Of a stretch of 64,000 nt of DNA, positions 36,053 through 44,082 are shown piece after piece. Below the pieces are notes generated by a model. The model was not told where the DNA came from and made no database searches. It saw only the letters and a program-made list of their open reading frames with translations. A program made the translations under genes and the position numbers. Position 1 is the first letter of the stretch; every line of letters starts with the position of its first letter. This stretch comes from Yeosuana aquiaggeris (GTDB taxonomy: Bacteria; Bacteroidota; Bacteroidia; Flavobacteriales; Flavobacteriaceae): the NCBI RefSeq assembly GCF_044003965.1, contig NZ_JBAWKC010000001.1, forward strand, positions 558,001-622,000, given 5' to 3'.

Positions 36053-37201
36053 ATGAAATCAGTTTTTTGCTTTTTATTACTGGTATTTTCACACCACATT
36101 TTAAGTGCCCAAGTAATTTATGAAGTTTTTGAGTCAAATAAATTAGGGGAATCAAGAGAACTTAAAATACAACTTCCCAGAGGATATGATAAGGATGATA
36201 AAAAAACCTACCCGTTATTTATTGTTCTAGACGGAGATTATATGTTTGAAGCGGTTGCAGGTAATGTGGATTATTTCTCTTATTGGGAGGATATGCCTGA
36301 ATCTATTGTAGTTGGAATTAACCAGATAGATAAAAGATATGATGACTGTTTGTATTCTGAGCAAAATTCGCTTCCGATAGATTCAGGGGCTAATTTTTTT
36401 GAATTTATTGGAGCAGAATTGATACCTCATATTCAAAGCAACTATAAAATTGGAAATTTTAAAGTAGCGGTAGGGCATGGGGAAACCGCTAATTTTATAA
36501 ACTATTATATGCTCAAACAACAGCCGTTATTTCAGGCATATTTTGTTATAAGCCCGGAGCTTGCCCCTAAAATAAATGCGTTTGTGTCAGATAGACTTCT
36601 TAAGTTCGACAGTAAAATCTTTTATTACTTAGCAACTTCCACTAATGATGTGCCCTCTATATTAAAAGGAACAGAAGAATTAAATCAGAGTCTATCAAGT
36701 CTTGAGAATAAAAACCTTTACTTCTATTTTGATAAGTTTGAAGGATCATCCCATTATGCAGTACCTACACATGCTTTGCCAAAGGCTTTAGAAGCTGTTT
36801 TTTCTGTGTTTCAGCCCATCAGTAAAGACGAATACAAAGAAAAAATCTTAAAATTAGAGTCCTCATCTGTTATTTATCTTCAGGAGAAATATAATACTAT
36901 TAAAGATTTGTTTGGTATTGAAAAACAAATTCTGATAAATGATTTTAAAGCGATTGAAGCGGCTATTGAGAAGAAGAAGGAATTTCAGTATTTTGAAGAA
37001 TTGGGTAAATTGGCCCGCGATGAATACCCGGAAACACTATTAGGAAACTACTATTTAGCCCGTTTTTATGAAGAAACCGGTGAGTTAAAAAAGGCCATGA
37101 GAACTTATCAGTCCGGATATTCATTTGAAGAAATTGGAGGTATCACAAAAGATTTAATGTTAGAAAAAGCGGATGCCATTAAGGCAGATTTTGGATACTA
37201 A
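36053..37201 (+). CDS. Esterase-D-like protein lacking its nucleophile, with TPR-like tail
   Basis: 382 residues. Signal peptide to about residue 19, then an alpha/beta-hydrolase domain of the esterase D / IroE type (SRELKIQLPRGYDKDDKKTYPLFIVLDGDY). The nucleophile elbow reads VGHGETAN at 140-147, where GHSxGG is expected: Ser is replaced by Gly143 and the second Gly by Thr. The catalytic His may remain (GSSHYAVPTHAL). After ~290 the sequence is helical and TPR-like (LARDEYPETLLGNYYLARFYEETGELKKAMRTY). A binding or scaffold role outside the cytoplasm is more likely than hydrolysis. The stop is directly followed by the radA ATG. Confidence 0.72.
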   Translation: MKSVFCFLLLVFSHHILSAQVIYEVFESNKLGESRELKIQLPRGYDKDDKKTYPLFIVLDGDYMFEAVAGNVDYFSYWEDMPESIVVGINQIDKRYDDCLYSEQNSLPIDSGANFFEFIGAELIPHIQSNYKIGNFKVAVGHGETANFINYYMLKQQPLFQAYFVISPELAPKINAFVSDRLLKFDSKIFYYLATSTNDVPSILKGTEELNQSLSSLENKNLYFYFDKFEGSSHYAVPTHALPKALEAVFSVFQPISKDEYKEKILKLESSSVIYLQEKYNTIKDLFGIEKQILINDFKAIEAAIEKKKEFQYFEELGKLARDEYPETLLGNYYLARFYEETGELKKAMRTYQSGYSFEEIGGITKDLMLEKADAIKADFGY

Positions 37202-38560
37202 ATGGCTAAAATAAAAACAACTTTTTTTTGTCAGAATTGCGGAACTCAATATGCTAAATGGCAAGGGCAATGTACCGCATGTAAAGAGTGGAATACTATT
37301 GTAGAAGAAGTTTTACAGAAGGAAGAAAAAAGTGGCTGGAAAATGCCGAATTCATCAGTAAAACGTGTTTCTAAACCCTTATTAATTCAAGATATTGATA
37401 CCTCACAGGAATCTAGGTTAGATACCTTTGATGGGGAGTTCAATCGAGTTTTAGGTGGAGGCATAGTCCCTGGGTCATTAATTCTGCTTGGCGGTGAACC
37501 CGGCATTGGGAAAAGCACCCTGCTTCTTCAGATTTCTTTAAAATTACCTTATAAAACCTTATACGTTTCTGGTGAAGAAAGCCAAAAACAGATTAAAATG
37601 CGTGCAGAACGCATTTATCCGGGCAATACAAACTGTTATATTTTAACTGAAACCAAAACGCAAAATATCTTTAAGCAAATTGAGTCGTTAAAACCAGATA
37701 TTGTGGTTATAGATTCTATTCAAACCTTACATAGTGATCATATTGAATCTTCTTCAGGAAGTATTTCACAAATTAAGGAATGTACAACAGAGCTTATTCA
37801 GTTTGCAAAGGAAACGGCTACACCAGTTATTTTAATTGGTCATATAACTAAGGACGGGAATATAGCAGGACCAAAAATTCTGGAGCATATGGTTGATACG
37901 GTTTTACAATTTGAAGGCGATAGAAATCATGTTTTTAGAATTTTAAGGGCCAATAAAAACAGATTCGGTTCAACCAATGAACTAGGTATTTATGAAATGC
38001 AGGGATCTGGCTTGCGTGAAGTATCCAATCCGTCAGAAATTTTAATTTCAAAAAAAGATGAAGACCTATCAGGTAATGCCGTTGCGGCTACTTTAGAAGG
38101 CATGCGTCCTTTAATGATTGAAGTGCAGGCTCTGGTTAGTACGGCTGTTTATGGCACGCCTCAAAGAAGTGCCACAGGATTTAATGCCAAGCGACTTAAT
38201 ATGTTGTTGGCCGTTTTAGAAAAGCGCGCAGGCTTTCGTTTAGGAGCAAAAGACGTTTTTTTAAATATTACAGGAGGCATTAATGTGGATGATCCCGCCA
38301 TTGATTTGGCTGTCGTTGCTGCTATTTTATCCTCAAATGAGGATATGGCATTACAAAAGGATATTTGTTTTGCTGCTGAGGTTGGGCTTTCTGGTGAAAT
38401 AAGACCCGTACAACGTGTTGAGCAACGTATTTTAGAAGCAGAAAAACTTGGTTTTGCTTCAATTTATATTTCTAAATACAATAAAATTTCTTTAAAAAAT
38501 AGTGGGATTAAAATTCATCTCATTTCTAAAATTGAGGATTTGGTAAATCAACTTATTTAA
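37202..38560 (+). CDS. radA: DNA repair protein RadA
   Basis: 452 residues. Zinc finger CQNC...CTAC at residues 10-27, RecA-like ATPase core with Walker A GGEPGIGKST (97-106), the RadA-specific ANKNRFGSTNE motif near 250, and a C-terminal Lon-like domain (GGINVDDPAIDLAVVAAILSS) without the protease dyad. RadA promotes branch migration of recombination intermediates. The start codon follows the previous stop without any gap, so it is translationally coupled to the pseudo-esterase. Confidence 0.96.
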   Translation: MAKIKTTFFCQNCGTQYAKWQGQCTACKEWNTIVEEVLQKEEKSGWKMPNSSVKRVSKPLLIQDIDTSQESRLDTFDGEFNRVLGGGIVPGSLILLGGEPGIGKSTLLLQISLKLPYKTLYVSGEESQKQIKMRAERIYPGNTNCYILTETKTQNIFKQIESLKPDIVVIDSIQTLHSDHIESSSGSISQIKECTTELIQFAKETATPVILIGHITKDGNIAGPKILEHMVDTVLQFEGDRNHVFRILRANKNRFGSTNELGIYEMQGSGLREVSNPSEILISKKDEDLSGNAVAATLEGMRPLMIEVQALVSTAVYGTPQRSATGFNAKRLNMLLAVLEKRAGFRLGAKDVFLNITGGINVDDPAIDLAVVAAILSSNEDMALQKDICFAAEVGLSGEIRPVQRVEQRILEAEKLGFASIYISKYNKISLKNSGIKIHLISKIEDLVNQLI

Positions 38561-38584
38561 TTAAATTTCAATTAACTTTTTAAA

Positions 38585-39328
38585 ATGGCAAAAAAAATAT
38601 TTATTGGAATCGCTCTTCTGTTTTTCACGTTTAGTTATAGCCAAAAGGAGTTTTATGAGTTAAGAACCTATGAATTAAATTTTGGTAAATCAGCTAACCT
38701 ATTATATGATTATATTGAAAAAGCACTGATACCCGCTTTAAACAAAAATGAGATTTATAACATCGGAGTTTTTGAGGAAATTGGTGATGCCATGCCAAAA
38801 AAACTGTATTTATTTATTCCCTACAAGAGCATTAATGATTATTACGAAGCCTTTGAAGGTTTAAAAGAAGATCAAGATTATAAAAAGGTTTCAAATAGTT
38901 ACATGAAAACTTCACCAAATGATTTTCCTTATTTAAGATATGAAACCTCATTATTTATTGCTTTTGAGGGGCTTCCAAAAATGATCAAACCTGACGAAGG
39001 AACCTCCGTTTTTGAGTTAAGAACCTATGAAGGCTATAACGAAGATGCTCTGAATAGAAAAATAAGGATGTTTAACGAAAGTGAATTCAAAATCTTTGAG
39101 GATGTAGGATTGCATTCTGTTTTTTTTGGAGAAAAAATAGCGGGACCACAAATGCCCTGTTTGACTTATATGTTGGCTTTTAAAGACATGGAAGAACGCA
39201 ATGCCAATTGGGAAAAATTTGGACCGCATCCAGAATGGCAAAGAATTTTCGGGTTGCCAGAATATGAAAATACGGTTTCAAATATTTATCGTATATTTTT
39301 AAAACCAATGTCTTTTTCTAAACTGTAA
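38585..39328 (+). CDS. Secreted NIPSNAP family protein
   Basis: 247 residues with signal peptide (FIGIALLFFTFSYSQ) and two NIPSNAP repeats, each beginning FYELRTYELN (about 22) and VFELRTYEGY (about 142). The fold is a ferredoxin-like dimeric alpha-beta barrel. No enzyme activity is established for the family. It lies 24 bp behind radA. GPHPEWQRIFGLPEY is the typical closing segment. Confidence 0.85.
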   Translation: MAKKIFIGIALLFFTFSYSQKEFYELRTYELNFGKSANLLYDYIEKALIPALNKNEIYNIGVFEEIGDAMPKKLYLFIPYKSINDYYEAFEGLKEDQDYKKVSNSYMKTSPNDFPYLRYETSLFIAFEGLPKMIKPDEGTSVFELRTYEGYNEDALNRKIRMFNESEFKIFEDVGLHSVFFGEKIAGPQMPCLTYMLAFKDMEERNANWEKFGPHPEWQRIFGLPEYENTVSNIYRIFLKPMSFSKL

Positions 39329-39449
39329 GAGCGCTATTTTATTTGAATCTCTATGATAATAAATCTTATTTTTTGATATTCAAAAGATTAAGATTATTAA
39401 TTCAGTTAATAGAGAATAAATTTAAAGTTAATTTGTTTCATCTCAGACC

Positions 39450-39500
39450 TTGTATTTTATCAAAATTCCTTAATTTCGCACCTCGATTAGAATTTTGATA
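39450..39500 (+). promoter_or_regulatory. ileS promoter framed by an 11 bp inverted repeat
   Basis: TTG at 39450-39452, 18 nt, then TAATTTCG (39471-39478, one mismatch to TAnnTTTG). Perfect 11 bp arms TATCAAAATTC (39458-39468) and GAATTTTGATA (39490-39500) lie on either side of the -7 box; the second arm ends 2 nt before the ATG. It looks like an operator, or an RNA hairpin if transcription starts further up. Confidence 0.5.
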
Positions 39501-39502
39501 TA

Positions 39503-42500
39503 ATGAGTGCTAAATTTCCTGAATATAAAGGACTTGACTTACCAAAAGTTGCAGAAGAAATTCTAAGCTATTGGCAAGTACATAATGTATTTGAAAAAAG
39601 CGTTACTACACGGGAAGGCCATGAACCCTATGTGTTTTTTGAAGGACCACCTTCAGCAAACGGGCTTCCTGGGGTGCACCACGTTTTAGCACGTGCTATA
39701 AAAGATATTTTTCCTCGATATAAAACCATGAAAGGGTTTCAAGTAAAGCGTAAGGCGGGCTGGGACACACATGGATTACCAATAGAACTTGGTGTAGAAA
39801 AGGAATTAGGTATTACCAAAGAAGATATAGGAAAAACTATTTCGGTTGAAGATTATAATGCCGCCTGTAGAAAAGCCGTTATGCGTTATACGGATGTGTG
39901 GAATGACCTGACACAAAAAATGGGTTATTGGGTAGATATGAATGATCCCTATATTACGTATGAACCCAAGTACATGGAAAGTGTTTGGTGGTTATTAAAG
40001 CAAATTTATGACAAGCAATTATTATATAAAGGCTATACCATTCAACCCTATTCGCCTAAAGCGGGAACAGGATTAAGTTCTCATGAACTTAATCAGCCAG
40101 GTACTTATCAGGATGTAACAGACACCACGGTAGTCGCTCAGTTTAAAGCTAACACAGAATCATTGCCTGACTTTTTACAAAATGAAGGACCTATTCACTT
40201 TTTAGCATGGACAACGACACCTTGGACATTGCCAAGTAATACGGCCTTAACAGTTGGGCCAAAGATTGAGTATGTGTTGGTTGAAACCTTTAACCAATAC
40301 ACCTTTGAACCTATTAAAGTGGTACTGGCTAAAAAATTAGTGAGTTATCAGTTTTCTGGGAAATTTGATCAAGTAGAAAACCAGTCCGAATTATCATCCT
40401 ACAAACCTGAAGATAAAAAGATTCCATTTTGCATTATAAAAGAATTTATTGGTAAAGATTTAGTGGGTATCACCTATCAACAATTGTTACCGTATACATT
40501 ACCAAACGACCATCCTGAAAATGCCTTCAGAATCATTTCCGGCGATTTTGTTACAACTGAAGAAGGAACTGGAATTGTCCATACGGCCCCTACTTTTGGA
40601 GCGGATGATGCCATGGTAGCTAAACAGGCAGTGCCAGAAGTGCCACCTATGTTGGTGAAAGATGAAAACGGGAATTTGGTGCCTTTAGTAGATTTACAAG
40701 GGAAGTTCAGACCAGAAATGGGTGAATATGCTGGTAAATATGTAAAGAATGAATATTACAATGATGATGAAGTACCAGAGCGATCAGTTGATGTTGAAAT
40801 TGCTATCAAATTAAAAGAAGAAAATAAAGCCTTTAAGGTTGAAAAATATAAACACAGCTATCCAAACTGCTGGAGAACAGATAAACCAATTCTATATTAT
40901 CCATTAGACTCCTGGTTCATTAAAGTGACTGATGTTAAGGACAGGATGTTTGAACTTAATGAAACTATTAACTGGAAACCAAAAGCGACAGGAACTGGTC
41001 GTTTTGGAAATTGGTTGGCCAATGCTAATGATTGGAATTTATCCCGTTCGCGTTATTGGGGTATTCCGTTGCCAATTTGGAGAACCGAAGACGGCAAAGA
41101 GGAAATCTGTATTGGTTCAGTTGAAGAACTGAAGTCTGAAATGCAACGCGCCGTTGAGGCAGGCTTTTTAGCAAAAGATATTTTTGAGGATTTTGAAATT
41201 GGTAACAATTCTGAAGATAACTATGCAAAAATAGATTTGCATAAAAATATAGTAGATGCTATTGTATTGGTATCGCCTTCGGGCAAACCCATGAAACGGG
41301 AAACTGATTTGATTGACGTTTGGTTTGATTCAGGGTCTATGCCATATGCGCAATGGCATTATCCATTTGAAAATAAAGAAAAAATTGATGATCATAAATC
41401 ATTCCCTGCAGATTTTATCGCTGAAGGAGTTGACCAAACGCGCGGTTGGTTTTATACCCTGCATGCTATAGCCACTATGGTTTTTGATTCTGTTGCTTAT
41501 AAAAATGTAGTTTCAAATGGTTTGGTGTTAGACAAGAACGGCCAAAAAATGTCTAAACGCTTAGGTAATGCCGTTGATCCGTTTGAAACACTTTCAACCT
41601 ATGGCGCCGATGCCACACGTTGGTATATGATTAGTAATGCCAATCCATGGGATAATTTAAAGTTCGATTTAGAAGGTATTGAAGAGGTGAAGCGCAAGTT
41701 TTTTGGAACACTGTACAATACATATTCCTTTTTTGCTTTGTATACTAATCTTGATAAGTTTAAATATTCTGAACAAGAAATGCCATTAGCTGAAAGACCG
41801 GAAATTGACCGGTGGATTTTATCTGAATTACATACTTTAATTCAAAAAGTGGATGAGTTTTACGCAGATTATGAACCAACAAAGGCTGCAAGAGCGATCT
41901 CAGACTTTACACAGGACCACTTAAGTAATTGGTACGTGCGTTTAAGTAGAAGACGTTTCTGGAAAGGAGATTATCAAACAGATAAAATTTCAGCGTATCA
42001 AACACTTTATACTTGCATGTTGACCATTGCAAAACTGGGCGCACCAATTGCACCTTTCTTTATGGATAAATTGTACATGGATTTAAATTCAGTGACTCAT
42101 AAAGAGGCTTATGAAAGTGTCCATTTAGCAGATTTTCCACAATTTGATGAAGCGTTTGTAGATAAATCTTTAGAGCGTAAAATGGAAAGCGCACAAACAA
42201 TTTCATCCTTAGTTTTGTCGTTAAGAGCCAAGGAGAAGATAAAAGTGCGTCAACCACTTCAGAAAATCATGATCCCTGTTAATAATGCTTTGCATAAGGA
42301 AGAGATTTTGGCGGTTTCAGATTTAATAAAACACGAAGTAAATATTAAAGAAATTGAATTGTTGGAGGATGCCTCAGATATCCTTGTAAAACAAATAAAA
42401 CCTAATTTTAAAACATTAGGACCACGTTTTGGAAAAGACATGAAAGCCATTGCCAATGCAGTAATTAACTTTACTTCAGAAGATATTAACAAAATGGAGC

Positions 42501-42907
42501 AAATAGGTAATTTAGAAGTTGCCATTAATGGAAAAAATATTACTTTAGAACGCTCAGATGTTGAAATTACATCGCAAGATATTGAAGGGTGGTTGGTTGC
42601 GAATGAAGGATCTTTAACAGTGGCTTTAGATGTAACAATTACTGAAGAATTACGAAAAGAAGGTATTGCCAGAGAGTTGGTAAACAGAATACAAAATTTA
42701 CGTAAAGACTCTGGATTTGAAGTGACCGACAGAATTGATGTACTACTTCAAAAAGATGATCATATAGTTACTGCAGTAAATACAAATTTATCGTATATTA
42801 AGGCAGAAACCTTAACAGAAGAATTAGAAATTATTGAACGAATAGACAATGGTATAGAAATTGCCTTTGATGATGTAAATACCAAACTGTTTATTAAAAA
42901 ACATTAA
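39503..42907 (+). CDS. ileS: Isoleucyl-tRNA synthetase
   Basis: 1134 residues. Class I signatures: PPSANGLPGVHHVLARA in the HIGH position, KMSKRLGNAVDPF, and WTTTPWTLPSNTAL plus GTGIVHTAPTFGADD in the editing domain. The length (over 1100, not ~930) and the GPPSANG...KRKAGWDTHGLP text fit the longer, eukaryote-like group of IleS, whose members are often little affected by mupirocin; that last point is family knowledge, not shown here. The C-terminal region ends without a zinc-binding Cys cluster. An inverted repeat lies at the promoter. Confidence 0.97.
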   Translation: MSAKFPEYKGLDLPKVAEEILSYWQVHNVFEKSVTTREGHEPYVFFEGPPSANGLPGVHHVLARAIKDIFPRYKTMKGFQVKRKAGWDTHGLPIELGVEKELGITKEDIGKTISVEDYNAACRKAVMRYTDVWNDLTQKMGYWVDMNDPYITYEPKYMESVWWLLKQIYDKQLLYKGYTIQPYSPKAGTGLSSHELNQPGTYQDVTDTTVVAQFKANTESLPDFLQNEGPIHFLAWTTTPWTLPSNTALTVGPKIEYVLVETFNQYTFEPIKVVLAKKLVSYQFSGKFDQVENQSELSSYKPEDKKIPFCIIKEFIGKDLVGITYQQLLPYTLPNDHPENAFRIISGDFVTTEEGTGIVHTAPTFGADDAMVAKQAVPEVPPMLVKDENGNLVPLVDLQGKFRPEMGEYAGKYVKNEYYNDDEVPERSVDVEIAIKLKEENKAFKVEKYKHSYPNCWRTDKPILYYPLDSWFIKVTDVKDRMFELNETINWKPKATGTGRFGNWLANANDWNLSRSRYWGIPLPIWRTEDGKEEICIGSVEELKSEMQRAVEAGFLAKDIFEDFEIGNNSEDNYAKIDLHKNIVDAIVLVSPSGKPMKRETDLIDVWFDSGSMPYAQWHYPFENKEKIDDHKSFPADFIAEGVDQTRGWFYTLHAIATMVFDSVAYKNVVSNGLVLDKNGQKMSKRLGNAVDPFETLSTYGADATRWYMISNANPWDNLKFDLEGIEEVKRKFFGTLYNTYSFFALYTNLDKFKYSEQEMPLAERPEIDRWILSELHTLIQKVDEFYADYEPTKAARAISDFTQDHLSNWYVRLSRRRFWKGDYQTDKISAYQTLYTCMLTIAKLGAPIAPFFMDKLYMDLNSVTHKEAYESVHLADFPQFDEAFVDKSLERKMESAQTISSLVLSLRAKEKIKVRQPLQKIMIPVNNALHKEEILAVSDLIKHEVNIKEIELLEDASDILVKQIKPNFKTLGPRFGKDMKAIANAVINFTSEDINKMEQIGNLEVAINGKNITLERSDVEITSQDIEGWLVANEGSLTVALDVTITEELRKEGIARELVNRIQNLRKDSGFEVTDRIDVLLQKDDHIVTAVNTNLSYIKAETLTEELEIIERIDNGIEIAFDDVNTKLFIKKH

Positions 42908-42911
42908 AATT

Positions 42912-43295
42912 ATGAATGAGGATACAAACGTTAGATACTCGGATAAAGATTTAGCAGAGTTTAAGGAGTTAATCAAGGAAAAAATACAAAAAGCCCAAAA
43001 TGATTTAGAGCTTATAAGAAGTGCGTATATGAATGACCATAATAATGGAACGGAAGATACGTCACCAACATTTAAAGCTTTTGATGAAGGGAGTGAAGTA
43101 ATGAGCAAGGAGTCTAATTCGCAATTAGCCATTAGACAGGAAAAATTTATTCGTGATTTGAAAAATGCCTTAATTCGGATTGAAAATAAAACTTACGGTA
43201 TTTGCAGAGTTACAGGCAAACTTATCAATAAAGAGCGATTAAAATTAGTGCCACATGCTACTTTAAGTATTGAAGCAAAAAACATGCAGCAATAA
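42912..43295 (+). CDS. DksA/TraR-family protein with degenerate zinc finger
   Basis: 127 residues: a coiled-coil N-terminal half (LAEFKELIKEKIQKAQNDLELI ... EKFIRDLKNALIRIENKTYG) with acidic tip, then the C-terminal DksA finger. In DksA the finger has four cysteines (CxxC...CxxC); here YGICRVTGKLI keeps one and the second pair is SIEAKN. So zinc binding is probably lost while the fold signature (RLKLVPHATLSIEA) is kept. DksA relatives bind the RNA polymerase secondary channel. Starts 4 bp behind ileS, and a terminator follows. Confidence 0.85.
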   Translation: MNEDTNVRYSDKDLAEFKELIKEKIQKAQNDLELIRSAYMNDHNNGTEDTSPTFKAFDEGSEVMSKESNSQLAIRQEKFIRDLKNALIRIENKTYGICRVTGKLINKERLKLVPHATLSIEAKNMQQ

Positions 43296-43315
43296 TTATT
43301 TATATGATATTTTTG

Positions 43316-43341
43316 AAACGTCTCAAATTTTGAGGCGTTTT
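43316..43341 (+). terminator. Terminator after the ileS-dksA-like pair
   Basis: Stem AAACGTCTCAA / TTGAGGCGTTT with one G-T pair, followed by T-rich DNA. Confidence 0.75.
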
Positions 43342-43363
43342 TATTTTTATATTATCCTACACT

Positions 43364-43990
43364 ATGTCTTTAAAGAGGTCAATTATCATAATCATCTTAA
43401 TTTTACTTATTGATCAAATCAGTAAAATTTATATAAAAACCCATTTTGCCTTAGGCGATGAATACCGGGTGTATGACTGGTTTAGGATTTATTTTGTGGA
43501 AAATGATGGTATGGCATGGGGTACAAAACTGAGTGATTTTGGGTCGTTTATTTCAGATAGAACTGCAAAAATAAGTTTAACTATTTTTAGAATTGTTGCA
43601 ATAATAGGCATAGGCTTTTGGCTTTTGGATGCCACCAGAAAGAAAAGTCCTAAAGTGTTATTGCTGGCTATTGCATTTATTTTTGCCGGAGCACTTGGCA
43701 ATATTATAGATTCTGTGTTTTATGGGGTATTATTTAATGACAGCCATGGGCAAATTGCTTCTTTTTTGCCTATTGAAGGAGGCTATGATGGATTGCTGCA
43801 TGGACGCGTAGTTGATATGCTTTACTTTCCTATATGGAAAGGCTATTTACCAGAATGGTTACCTTTATTTGGAGGCAAATATTTCACGTTTTTTGAACCT
43901 GTATTTAATATCGCAGATATGGCTATAAGCACAGGCTTTATCATGCTTTTGGTATTCAATAAAAAGGCTTTTCCTAAAAATGAATCATAA
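43364..43990 (+). CDS. lspA: Lipoprotein signal peptidase
   Basis: 208 residues, four membrane helices. It removes signal peptides from prolipoproteins after lipidation. The two catalytic aspartates are in GALGNIIDSVFYG and VFNIADMAISTGF; VENDGMAWGTKL is the conserved periplasmic loop. It is longer than the E. coli enzyme (164) owing to an insert between helices 3 and 4 (about residues 125-165), usual in Bacteroidota. Confidence 0.95.
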   Translation: MSLKRSIIIIILILLIDQISKIYIKTHFALGDEYRVYDWFRIYFVENDGMAWGTKLSDFGSFISDRTAKISLTIFRIVAIIGIGFWLLDATRKKSPKVLLLAIAFIFAGALGNIIDSVFYGVLFNDSHGQIASFLPIEGGYDGLLHGRVVDMLYFPIWKGYLPEWLPLFGGKYFTFFEPVFNIADMAISTGFIMLLVFNKKAFPKNES

Positions 43991-44082
43991 ATTTAGAATA
44001 TATACAGGAAAGTATTTTATAACTCAACAGGATTCATTAACTTTAACTTTTTGATAAAACAAGAAACCTTATCTCTCAATTA

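Noticed and set aside
39329..39502. T-box leader at ileS
   Set aside because: No specifier stem, no AGGGUGGNACCGCG-like antiterminator sequence, and the gap is too short; T-boxes are not known from this phylum.
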